Origin: Streptomyces sp. CB02009
GTDB taxonomy: Bacteria > Actinomycetota > Actinomycetes > Streptomycetales > Streptomycetaceae
NCBI RefSeq assembly: GCF_001905825.1
Contig: NZ_LIVV01000011.1
Coordinates: forward strand, 272,697-336,696
Reading direction: 5' to 3'
DNA length: 64,000 nucleotides
The position numbers and the translations under genes were made by a program. Positions 17,532 to 25,421 of the stretch are shown one piece after another (position 1 is the first letter of the stretch; each line of letters starts with the position of its first letter). The notes beneath the pieces were generated by a model. It saw nothing but the letters and a program-made list of their open reading frames with translations, made no database searches and was not told the DNA's origin.

Positions 17532-18014
17532 CTAGCGGCAGACGCCCAGGTCGTCCGGGTCGACGCCGTCGAGCCGGGCGGCCAGGGCGTCCAGGCGTTC
17601 CCGCAGGTCGCGGATGTCGGCGAGGTCGAGGCCCGTCGCGGTGGCGATCCGGCGCGGCACGTCGCGGGCCTTCTCCTTCAGCGCGGTCCCCTCGGCGGTG
17701 GGCCGGACGGTGACGGACCGCTCGTCCTCGGGGCTGCGGCGCCGCTCGACGTATCCGGCCGCCTCCAGGCGCTTGAGCAGCGGGGACAGGGTTCCGGAGT
17801 CGAGCTTGAGGCGCTCGCCGATGCCCTTCACGGGCAGCTCGCCGTGCTCCCAGAGGACCAGCATGGCGAGGTACTGGGGGTAGGTGAGCCCCAGCTCCTT
17901 GAGCGCCTCGCGGTAGACGCCGTTGAACGCGCGGGTCGCCGCGTGCAGCGAGAAGCAGATCTGGTGGTCGAGCCGGAGGAAGTCCTCGTCCGGGACGGTG
18001 TCGAGCGTCTCCAT
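17532..18014 (-). CDS. ohrR: OhrR-type MarR-family organic hydroperoxide sensor repressor
   Basis: A 160-residue MarR winged-helix protein. Cys20 in the N-terminal helix (LDHQICFSLHAATRAF) is at the position of the redox-sensing Cys of OhrR, and the tyrosine that hydrogen-bonds to it is plausible in LTYPQYLAML. The recognition region is ERLKLDSGTLSPLLKRLEAAGYVERRRSPEDER. A further Cys sits second from the C-terminus (GVCR), which could take part in two-cysteine type oxidation, or the protein may use mixed disulfides as one-Cys OhrRs do. The gene is divergent from ohr with a clear shared operator. Oxidation by organic hydroperoxides should release it and de-repress ohr. Confidence 0.92.
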   Translation of the reverse strand: METLDTVPDEDFLRLDHQICFSLHAATRAFNGVYREALKELGLTYPQYLAMLVLWEHGELPVKGIGERLKLDSGTLSPLLKRLEAAGYVERRRSPEDERSVTVRPTAEGTALKEKARDVPRRIATATGLDLADIRDLRERLDALAARLDGVDPDDLGVCR

Positions 18015-18047
18015 GGCTCCAGGATACGCGAGGGCACCTCACACGCG

Positions 18048-18069
18048 ATTGAATTGTGCACAACTTAAT
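18048..18069. promoter_or_regulatory. OhrR operator
   Basis: A 22-base near-perfect palindrome centred on TTGTGCACAA, with A/T-rich flanking arms, lies in the ohrR-ohr intergenic region. It closely resembles the TACAATT-type OhrR boxes known from other bacteria. It starts 33 bases upstream of the ohrR ATG and covers the -35 element proposed for ohr, fitting repression of both genes. Confidence 0.85.
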
Positions 18070-18082
18070 CGTGCGCTATTAA
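18054..18082 (+). promoter_or_regulatory. Candidate ohr promoter
   Basis: TTGTGC (18054-18059) and TATTAA (18077-18082) are separated by 17 bases and lie 46 bases before the ohr start. The -35 element is inside the OhrR palindrome. Confidence 0.55.
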
Positions 18083-18127
18083 TAGAGAGCCACCGCAGCA
18101 CACCTCCCGAGGACAGGAACGGACACC

Positions 18128-18544
<417 letters not shown>

Positions 18545-18562
18545 TTTTCTGTCGGTTCACGT

Positions 18563-18595
18563 ACGCCCCTGAGGGTCATCGACCCTCAGGGGCGT
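18563..18595 (+). terminator. Terminator of ohr
   Basis: A perfect 15-base-pair stem (18563-18577 and 18581-18595) with a 3-base loop and a T-rich run after it, starting 18 bases past the ohr stop. Confidence 0.85.
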
Positions 18596-18777
18596 TCGTT
18601 CGTGAGCTCTTCCGTTCGGGCACGGGGGATTCGTCTGCCGTACGACGGGCAGTCATGGAACGGCCCCCGGCCGGTGGTTCGCGGGCGCTCTCCTTGGGGC
18701 GCCCATCCGCCGGTCCACCCGGCCACCGCACGCGCACCCCCACCCGTGCCCGTCCCCACCCGGAGGAGAACTCCCCC

Positions 18778-20832
18778 ATGGCCGACCTCGACCGTCGCCG
18801 GTTCCTTCAGCTCGCCGGCGGCACCGCCGCGCTGACCATGCTCTCGGAGAGCATCGCCCGCGCCGCCGCCATCCCGGCGCAAGGCTCCACCGGCACGATC
18901 CAGGACATCGAGCACATCGTCGTCCTGATGCAGGAGAATCGTTCCTTCGACCACTATTTCGGGTCGATGAAGGGCGTACGCGGCTTCGGCGACCCCCGCC
19001 CGGTCACCCTGCCCAGCGGAAAGTCGGTCTGGAACCAGTCGGACGGCAGCAAGGTCACCCTGCCCTTCCGTCCGGAGAGCGCGAAGCTCGGCATGGAGTT
19101 CCTCCAGGGCCTCAACCACGACTGGGCGGGCGGCCAGAGCGCCTTCAACAAGGGCAGGTACGACAACTGGGTACCGGCCAAGACCAAGGCCACCATGGCG
19201 TACCTCACCCGCGAGGACATCCCGTTCCACTACGCGCTCGCCGATGCGTTCACGATCTGCGACGCGTACCACTGTTCGTTCATCGGCTCGACCGACCCGA
19301 ACCGCTACTACCTGTGGACCGGCCACACCGGCAACGACGGCACCGGCGGCGGCCCGGTCCTCAACAACGCCGAGGCGGGCTACGGCTGGACGACCTACCC
19401 GGAGCGCCTGGAGGCGGCCGGGGTGTCCTGGAAGATCTACCAGGACATCGGCGACGGGCTGAACGCCGCCGGCTCCTGGGGCTGGATCAACGACGCCTAC
19501 CGCGGCAACTACGGCGACAACTCGCTCCTGTACTTCAACACGTACCGCAACGCCCAGGCCGGCCAGCCGCTGTTCGAGAAGGCCCGCACGGGCACGAACG
19601 CCAAGGCCGGCGACGGCTTCTTCGACCGGCTGCGCGCCGACGTCCAGGGCGACCGGCTGCCGAAGATCTCCTGGATAGCCGCCCCGGAGGCCTTCTCCGA
19701 GCACTCCAACTGGCCCGCGAACTACGGCGCCTGGTACATCTCGCAGGTCCTCGACGCGCTGACCTCGAACCCCGACGTGTGGGCCCGTACGGCCCTGTTC
19801 ATCACGTACGACGAGAACGACGGCTTCTTCGACCACGTCGTCCCGCCCTACGTCCCGGGCTCCGCCGCGCAGGGCCTCTCCACCGTCGCGACCGGGCTCG
19901 ACCACTTCCCGGGCAGGACCGGCTACGTGGCCGGCCCCTACGGCCTCGGCCCGCGCGTCCCCATGCTGGTCGTCTCGCCCTGGTCCAAGGGCGGCTACAC
20001 CTGCTCCGAGACCTTCGACCACACCTCGGTCATCCGCTTCATGGAGCAGCGCTTCGGGGTGCGGGAACCCCAGATCTCGCCCTGGCGGCGGGCCGTCTGC
20101 GGCGACCTGACCTCCGCCTTCGACTTCTCCCGCACGGACCCCTCGGCCACCGCCCTGCCGCCGACGTCCGGCTACTTCCCGCCGGACAGGAACCGCCACC
20201 CCGACTTCCTCGCCACCGCCCCGGCGACCGGCACCATGCCCCGCCAGGAGCGCGGCGCCAAGCCCACCCGCCCGCTGAAGTACGCCCCGTTCGTGGACGG
20301 CGCCGCCGACACCGCGGCCGGCAAGTTCCGCCTCACCTTCGGCGGCGGACCCTCGGCGGGCGCGCAGTTCTACGTGACCTCGGCCAACCGCACCGACGCG
20401 CCCTGGACCTACACGACCGAAGCCGGCAAGACGATCGCGGACACCTGGAACACGACGTACTCGAAGGGCGTCACGGACCTCACGGTCCACGGCCCCAACG
20501 GCTTCGTCCGCCGCTTCCGCTCCCCCGGCAAGACGGCCGTCCCCGAGGTCACGGCCCGCCACAACGCCACCGCGGGCACGCTGGACCTGACGTTCACCAA
20601 CGCGGGCGCGACCGCGACGGTGACCCTCATGAACGCCTACGGCGGCGCCCAGAAGACGCTCTCCGTCGCGAAGGGCGCCACGGTCACCCACAGCGTCGCC
20701 GTCTCGGCGGCCCACCACTGGTACGACGTCACCGTCACCTCCTCCGCGAGCACGGACTACGTCCGCCGCCTCGCGGGCCACGTGGAGACAGGCACGGCAA
20801 GCGTCTCGGACCCGGCCCTCCTCACGTACTGA
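18778..20832 (+). CDS. Tat-exported phosphocholine-type phospholipase C
   Basis: A 684-residue secreted hydrolase. The twin-arginine signal is DRRRFLQLAGGTAALTML at residues 5-22, followed by ARAAAIP for cleavage. The catalytic domain (about 40-470) is of the alkaline-phosphatase-like phosphoesterase type with IEHIVVLMQENRSFDHYFG (metal-binding Asn/Glu region), SFIGSTDPNR, SWIAAPEAFSEH and FITYDENDGFFDHV. Two C-terminal DUF756 beta domains follow (about 510-600 and 605-680). This is the layout of the acid/non-haemolytic phospholipases C of Pseudomonas and mycobacteria. The ATG has a strong GGAGGA before it. Phosphate-starvation control is usual for the family, but I could not identify a PHO box. 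Confidence 0.93.
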   Translation: MADLDRRRFLQLAGGTAALTMLSESIARAAAIPAQGSTGTIQDIEHIVVLMQENRSFDHYFGSMKGVRGFGDPRPVTLPSGKSVWNQSDGSKVTLPFRPESAKLGMEFLQGLNHDWAGGQSAFNKGRYDNWVPAKTKATMAYLTREDIPFHYALADAFTICDAYHCSFIGSTDPNRYYLWTGHTGNDGTGGGPVLNNAEAGYGWTTYPERLEAAGVSWKIYQDIGDGLNAAGSWGWINDAYRGNYGDNSLLYFNTYRNAQAGQPLFEKARTGTNAKAGDGFFDRLRADVQGDRLPKISWIAAPEAFSEHSNWPANYGAWYISQVLDALTSNPDVWARTALFITYDENDGFFDHVVPPYVPGSAAQGLSTVATGLDHFPGRTGYVAGPYGLGPRVPMLVVSPWSKGGYTCSETFDHTSVIRFMEQRFGVREPQISPWRRAVCGDLTSAFDFSRTDPSATALPPTSGYFPPDRNRHPDFLATAPATGTMPRQERGAKPTRPLKYAPFVDGAADTAAGKFRLTFGGGPSAGAQFYVTSANRTDAPWTYTTEAGKTIADTWNTTYSKGVTDLTVHGPNGFVRRFRSPGKTAVPEVTARHNATAGTLDLTFTNAGATATVTLMNAYGGAQKTLSVAKGATVTHSVAVSAAHHWYDVTVTSSASTDYVRRLAGHVETGTASVSDPALLTY

Positions 20833-20850
20833 CCACCCGGACGGAAACCC

Positions 20851-20898
20851 CCCGAGGGCCCGTGCGCGTCGTCCCTACGACGCGCACGGGCCCTCGGG
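20851..20898 (+). terminator. Terminator of the phospholipase C gene
   Basis: A perfect 22-base-pair stem (20851-20872 and 20877-20898) with a 4-base loop, 18 bases after the stop codon. It is one of the longest hairpins in the window. Confidence 0.88.
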
Positions 20899-21189
20899 CG
20901 CCGACGGCGAGATCCGGCCAGGCGGGAGGGCATTCGGGTGGGACGGCATCCGGCCGGGCGGGGTCGTTCGGGGCGGCGTGTGAGACGGCTCACGGGTCGA
21001 CCGGAAGGAGCGCGTTCCACGCCATCCGGGTGATTCCCCGGGCGTGTCGCGGGGCGTCGTCCGGGGTCCGCCCTCGGGAGGTCGCAGACTGGGGAAGAGG
21101 TGCCGGCCGTGGAGGGCGGGCCTCGCACCGCCGAACCGTCCGCCCGGTGGATCACGGGTCGGAACGATTCTGCGGGCACCACGAAGTGG
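20899..21189. other. Intergenic region without recognisable gene
   Basis: About 290 bases between the phospholipase terminator and the first tRNA. Short open frames exist on both strands but none has a convincing start or recognisable product. GC-rich imperfect repeats of a gggcggcatccggc flavour occur at 20920-20975. It probably holds the downstream trailer of the minus-strand tRNA. Confidence 0.5.
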
Positions 21190-21263
21190 TGGGGCGGGTG
21201 GGACTCGAACCCACGGCCGACGGATTATGAGTCCGCTGCTCTAACCGGCTGAGCTACCGCCCC
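21190..21263 (-). tRNA. tRNA with CAU anticodon (elongator Met or lysidine-type Ile2)
   Basis: A 74-base cloverleaf on the minus strand with a perfect acceptor stem (GGGGCGG with CCGCCCC), discriminator A and an encoded CCA at 21187-21189. The anticodon loop is CTCATAA, giving anticodon CAT. Elongator tRNA-Met and tRNA-Ile2 share this anticodon, and sequence features visible here do not separate them with confidence. Confidence 0.9.
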
Positions 21264-21395
21264 GAACGGTGAGGCGCGTACATGTGTGCGCGCCGTCTGC
21301 CGCAGCATAGCCGCTCATACGATCTCCTGCTCCGGAAGATCGGCTCTGCTCGACCATGAAGACAGCCCCGCGCTCCGCATGGTTCCCGTAGACGC

Positions 21396-21418
21396 GAAAA
21401 AGGACCCCGAAGGGTCCT
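21396..21418 (-). terminator. Terminator of the tRNA-Asn pair with UUCG tetraloop
   Basis: On the minus strand, AGGACCC, a TTCG loop and GGGTCCT form a 7-base-pair hairpin closed by C-G and followed by five T residues. It starts 12 bases after the 3' end of the second-transcribed tRNA-Asn. It is the only canonical intrinsic terminator with a T run that I saw in the window. Confidence 0.9.
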
Positions 21419-21429
21419 CTTCCGTTCCG

Positions 21430-21502
21430 CTCCCCCGACTGGACTCGAACCAGTAACCCTCCGGTTAACAGCCGAATGCTCTGCCAATTGAGCTACAGGG
21501 GA
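21430..21502 (-). tRNA. tRNA-Asn (GUU), distal copy
   Basis: A 73-base cloverleaf on the minus strand with acceptor TCCCCTG/CGGGGGA, anticodon loop CTGTTAA (anticodon GTT) and a TTCGAGTCC T-loop. CCA is not encoded. It differs from its neighbour in the anticodon stem and variable region, where the first base pair reads TTCGG/CCGGA. Confidence 0.95.
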
Positions 21503-21507
21503 TCGCG

Positions 21508-21580
21508 CTCCCCCGACTGGACTCGAACCAGTAACCTGCCGGTTAACAGCCGGCTGCTCTGCCAATTGAGCTACAGGGGA
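21508..21580 (-). tRNA. tRNA-Asn (GUU), proximal copy
   Basis: A 73-base near-identical copy five bases upstream of the other Asn gene, transcribed first. Anticodon GTT within a GCCGGCTGTTAACCGGC stem-loop. CCA is not encoded. The two genes share one transcript ending at the UUCG hairpin. Confidence 0.95.
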
Positions 21581-21772
21581 TTGCTGCGTTGCACCGAACG
21601 TACCCACTCCGGATGCTCCGGGCGGGCGGTTGCTCGCTGCGACACATACATTAGCGCAAGCAGGGGGGTGCTCCGCCAATCGGTAACGCCGGGGGCACCG
21701 CCTGGGCACCTGCGACGCGTCGGAGACGCGTCGGGCAGGCATCAGTGAAGCTCTCCAGGGAAGGTGGTGGCC

Positions 21773-22084
21773 ATGCGATACAAGCTGACGTTCGTCGTAG
21801 GACTCGCCCTCGGTTACGTGGTCGGCACGCGGGCCGGACGCGAGCGCTACGAGCAGATGAAGAAGTCCGCGAAGCAGTTCGCCGAGAACCCGGCCGTGCG
21901 CAACGCCGCCGAGTCCGCCGCCCAGACCGGGCGGCAGGTCGCGGGCAAGGCCGCGCACGTCGTGGGCGACAAGGTGGGCGACAAGCTGCCGGCCTCGGTG
22001 ACCGACCGCTTCCACGCGCTGTCCGGGCGCGGCGGGGCCAACGGGAAGGTCGAGGAAGACGACTGGGGCACCAGCAACACCTGA
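21773..22084 (+). CDS. Small YtxH-like membrane-associated protein
   Basis: About 103 residues starting at the ATG (21773), which is nine bases after AGGGAAGG. Two in-frame GTG codons lie just upstream. An N-terminal hydrophobic, glycine-containing helix (YKLTFVVGLALGYVVGTRAGRERY) resembles the YtxH/general-stress small protein pattern, with the GYVVGTRAGRERYEQM motif very common in actinobacterial proteins of this kind. The rest is a charged amphipathic helix. It is probably anchored by one membrane helix; function unknown. It is followed 29 bases later by the sugar kinase gene. Confidence 0.75.
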   Translation: MRYKLTFVVGLALGYVVGTRAGRERYEQMKKSAKQFAENPAVRNAAESAAQTGRQVAGKAAHVVGDKVGDKLPASVTDRFHALSGRGGANGKVEEDDWGTSNT

Positions 22085-22113
22085 ACCGCCCGCGTGCGGC
22101 AGAATCAAGTGTC

Positions 22114-23553
22114 ATGGGGATAGTCGCCGGACTCGACAGCTCAGCGGAGTTCACACGCATCGTCGTCTGTGACACGGACACGGGTGCCGTACTGCGGCAG
22201 GGATACGCCCCTCACCCGGGCGAACCCAAGGCCGTCGACGTCGACCCGCAGACCTGGCTGCTCTCGCTCGGGGAGGCCGCCACCGGCGGGCTCCTGGAGG
22301 GCGTGCAGGCCATCGGCGTGTCCGCGCAGCAGCACGGACTCGTACCGCTCGACGCGCAGGGCGGTCTGGTGCGGCCCGCCCTCGTCCGCAACGACAAGCG
22401 GGCCCAGATCGCCGCCGCCGACCTCGTCGAGTCGCTCGGCGGCCGACAGGCATGGGCCGAGGCCGTCGGCTCCGTGCCCGGAGCCGGGCAGCCGGTGGCC
22501 AAGCTGCGCTGGCTGGCCCGCACCGAGCCCGAGCACGCCCGGCGGGTCGCGATGATCCTCCAGCCGCACGACTGGCTGGTCTGGCAGCTCCTCGGCCGGC
22601 CCGCCCGGCGCACCACCGACCGCGGCGCCGCCTCCGGCACCGGCTACTGGTCGGCCCGCACCGGCACGTACCGCCCCGATCTCGTCGAGCTGGCCCTCGG
22701 CCACCAGGCAGTGCTGCCCGAGGTCCTCGGCCCCGCCGACGCGGCCGGCACCACGCCCGAGGGGCTCCTCATCTCCGCCGGCACCGGCGAGACGATGGCC
22801 GCCGCGCTGGGCCTGGGGCTCGGCCCCGGGGACGCGGTGGTCTCGCTCGGCGCCTCCGGCTCCGTGATGGCCGTCCACCACGAGGCCCTCGCCGACCCCA
22901 ACGGCATGATCACCTCCTTCGCCGACGCCACCGGCATGCACCTGCCCGTCGTCCACACCTCCAACGCGGTACGGGCGCTGCGCGGCACCGCCGAGATGCT
23001 GGGCGTCGACTCCCTCGAAGAACTGTCCGCGCTGGCCCTGAAGTCCACGCCGGGCGCCTCCGGGCTCGTCCTGCTGCCCTATCTGGAGGGCGAGCGGACC
23101 CCGAACCTGCCGCACACCGCCGGCACGCTCAGCGGGCTGCGGCGCGAGTCGATGAAGCCCGAGCACCTGGCACGGGCGTCGTTCGAGGGCATGCTGTGCG
23201 CGCTCACCGACGCCATGGACGTGCTGCGCGGACGCGGTGTCGAGGTCCGCCGGGTGTTCCTGCTGGGCGCCGCGGCGTCGCTTCCGGCGGTGCAGGCGCT
23301 CGCGCCCGCGCTGTTCGGCGCACAGGTCGTCGTCCCCCAGCCGGCCGACTACGCGGCGCTCGGCGCGGCCCGGCAGGCCGCCTGGGCCCTCGGGGTGGCG
23401 CGGGGCACGCTGTCGCCCTCGGCTCCCCCGGCCTGGCAGGGCGCGGCCGCGCAGATCCTGGAGCCCGGCGAGGACCTGGCCGCGGGCCGGGCGGTGCGTC
23501 AGCAGTACGTGGCGACCCGGGACCAGCTCCACCCGGGGGCGTTCGGTTCGTAG
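22114..23553 (+). CDS. FGGY-family carbohydrate kinase (xylulokinase-like)
   Basis: A 479-residue sugar kinase of the hexokinase/actin fold. The N-terminal phosphate loop is GIVAGLDSSAEFTRIVV. The GVSAQQHGLVPLD block holds the substrate-site region typical of xylulokinases, and the second FGGY domain has VVSLGASGSVMAVHHEA and FLLGAAASLPAVQALAPALF. Length and motif spacing fit D-xylulose kinases, but no xylose isomerase or transporter is nearby, so the sugar is not determined. The start at 22114 has no strong ribosome site (AGAATCAAG), so the mRNA may be weakly translated or leaderless. Confidence 0.82.
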   Translation: MGIVAGLDSSAEFTRIVVCDTDTGAVLRQGYAPHPGEPKAVDVDPQTWLLSLGEAATGGLLEGVQAIGVSAQQHGLVPLDAQGGLVRPALVRNDKRAQIAAADLVESLGGRQAWAEAVGSVPGAGQPVAKLRWLARTEPEHARRVAMILQPHDWLVWQLLGRPARRTTDRGAASGTGYWSARTGTYRPDLVELALGHQAVLPEVLGPADAAGTTPEGLLISAGTGETMAAALGLGLGPGDAVVSLGASGSVMAVHHEALADPNGMITSFADATGMHLPVVHTSNAVRALRGTAEMLGVDSLEELSALALKSTPGASGLVLLPYLEGERTPNLPHTAGTLSGLRRESMKPEHLARASFEGMLCALTDAMDVLRGRGVEVRRVFLLGAAASLPAVQALAPALFGAQVVVPQPADYAALGAARQAAWALGVARGTLSPSAPPAWQGAAAQILEPGEDLAAGRAVRQQYVATRDQLHPGAFGS

Positions 23554-23687
23554 CGTCACCGGGGGATCGCACCCCGTTCCCCCCTTCGCGCGGGGCCCGG
23601 AACCCGTTCGTAAAGTCTTCCCCAGGGCCGGCCCCGCACCCCGAAACGGAGTCGTAACGCCCCGGGCGTGCGGGCGATAGTGGAGCC

Positions 23688-25421
23688 GTGCTCATAAGAC
23701 TTCTCCGAACCCACCTCCGGCCCTACCGAAAACCCATCGCGCTGCTCGTGCTGCTGCAGTTCCTGCAGACCTGCGCGAGCCTCTATCTGCCGACCCTGAA
23801 CGCGGACATCATCGACAACGGTGTCGTCGAGGGGGACACCGGATACATCATGCGCTTCGGCGCCCTGATGGTCGGCGTCTCCGTCGTCCAGGTCGTCTGC
23901 AACATCGGGGCCGTGTTCTACGGCGCCCGCACCGCGTCCGCCCTGGGCCGGGACGTGCGTGCCTCGGTCTTCGACCGGGTGCAGTCGTTCTCCGCGCGGG
24001 AGCTGGGGCACTTCGGAGCGCCCTCGCTGATCACCCGTACGACCAACGACGTGCAGCAGATCCAGATGCTGGTCCTGATGGCGTTCACGCTGATGGTCTC
24101 GGCGCCCATCATGTGCGTCGGCGGCATCGTGATGGCCCTCGGCCAGGACGTGCCGCTGTCGGCCGTGCTGCTGGCCGTGGTGCCGATCCTCGCCGTCTCG
24201 GTCTCCCTGATCGTGCGGAGGATGCGGCCGCTCTTCCGGACCATGCAGGAGCGACTCGACACGGTGAACCGGGTGCTGCGCGAGCAGATCACCGGCAACC
24301 GCGTCATCCGGGCGTTCGTGAAGGACGGCTACGAGGAGGAGCGGTTCCGCGGCGCCAACACGGAGCTGACCGATGTCTCGATGGCCACCGGCCGGCTGAT
24401 GGCCCTGATGTTCCCGGTGGTCATGACCGTCGTGAACATCTCCAGCGTCGCGGTGGTCTGGTTCGGCGCGCACCGCATCGACAGCGGCGGGATGCAGATC
24501 GGCGCGCTGACCGCGTTCCTCGCCTATCTGATGCAGATTGTGATGGCGGTCATGATGGCCACCTTCATGTTCATGATGGTGCCGCGGGCCGAGGTGTGCG
24601 CCGAGCGCATCGAGGAGGTCCTCGCGACCGAGTCCAGCGTGGTGCCGCCGGTGAACCCGGTGACCGAGCTCGGCCGGCGGGGTCATCTGGAGGTCCGCGG
24701 CGCGGACTTCCGGTACCCGGGCGCCGAGGAGTCGGTCCTCAAGGACGTCGCCCTCGAAGCCAGGCCGGGCGAGACGACCGCGATCATCGGCTCCACCGGC
24801 AGCGGCAAGTCCACCCTCCTCGGACTCGTCCCCCGCCTCTTCGACGCCACCGGCGGCGAAGTCCTCGTCGACGGCGTCGACGTCCGCGACCTCGCCCCCG
24901 ACCTCATGGCCAAAACCGTCGGACTCGTCCCCCAGAAGCCCTACCTCTTCTCCGGAACCATCGCCACCAACCTCCGCTACGGCCGACCCGACGCCACCGA
25001 CGAAGACCTCTGGCACGCCCTCGACATCGCCCAGGCCGCCGACTTCGTGCGGAAGCTGGAGGCCGGTCTGAACGCGCCCATCGCGCAGGGCGGCACCAAC
25101 GTCTCCGGCGGGCAGCGGCAGCGGCTCGCCATCGCGCGGACGCTGGTGCAGCGGCCGGAGATCTATCTCTTCGACGACTCGTTCTCCGCGCTCGACTACG
25201 AGACCGACGCCCTGCTCCGGGCCGCGCTCGCCCGGGAGACCTCGGACTCGACCGTCGTGATCGTCGCCCAGCGGGTCTCCACCATCCGGGACGCCGACCG
25301 GATCGTCGTCCTCGACGAGGGCCGGGTCGTCGGCACCGGACGGCACCAGGAGCTGATGGCGGACAACGAGACGTACCGGGAGATCGTGCTCTCCCAGCTC
25401 ACCGAGGCGGAGGCAGCCTGA
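23688..25421 (+). CDS. ABC exporter half-transporter, degenerate-site subunit (pair A)
   Basis: 577 residues: six-helix type I exporter domain (about 1-310) followed by a nucleotide-binding domain. Walker A is GSTGSGKST (near 368), the signature is NVSGGQRQR (near 470) and Walker B is YLFDDSFSALD. The residue after the Walker B Asp is Asp rather than the catalytic Glu, typical of the non-hydrolysing half of heterodimeric exporters such as TmrAB and BmrCD. The downstream subunit has the Glu. GTG start. The stop and the partner's ATG share one base (TGATG). Residues around 332-454 lie in a 368-base tract almost identical to the paralogue at 46385-48118. Substrate unknown. Confidence 0.93.
   Translation: MLIRLLRTHLRPYRKPIALLVLLQFLQTCASLYLPTLNADIIDNGVVEGDTGYIMRFGALMVGVSVVQVVCNIGAVFYGARTASALGRDVRASVFDRVQSFSARELGHFGAPSLITRTTNDVQQIQMLVLMAFTLMVSAPIMCVGGIVMALGQDVPLSAVLLAVVPILAVSVSLIVRRMRPLFRTMQERLDTVNRVLREQITGNRVIRAFVKDGYEEERFRGANTELTDVSMATGRLMALMFPVVMTVVNISSVAVVWFGAHRIDSGGMQIGALTAFLAYLMQIVMAVMMATFMFMMVPRAEVCAERIEEVLATESSVVPPVNPVTELGRRGHLEVRGADFRYPGAEESVLKDVALEARPGETTAIIGSTGSGKSTLLGLVPRLFDATGGEVLVDGVDVRDLAPDLMAKTVGLVPQKPYLFSGTIATNLRYGRPDATDEDLWHALDIAQAADFVRKLEAGLNAPIAQGGTNVSGGQRQRLAIARTLVQRPEIYLFDDSFSALDYETDALLRAALARETSDSTVVIVAQRVSTIRDADRIVVLDEGRVVGTGRHQELMADNETYREIVLSQLTEAEAA
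24681..25048 (+). repeat. 368-bp near-identical tract shared with 46758-47125 (gene conversion candidate), copy 1
   Basis: Base-by-base comparison with the reverse complement of 46758-47125 gives five mismatches in 368 bases, all synonymous. Identity stops abruptly on both sides: before the RGHLEV codons and after the ADFV codons the two genes are only family-level similar. The tract covers Walker A and the Q-loop. Confidence 0.9.

Noticed and set aside
20899..21250. Small open frames between the phospholipase gene and the tRNA genes
   Set aside because: They run through the tRNA gene or lack plausible starts, and show only biased composition.
21190..21580. tRNA genes as attachment site of an integrative element
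   Set aside because: No integrase, excisionase, duplicated tRNA 3' end or GC shift is visible on either side.
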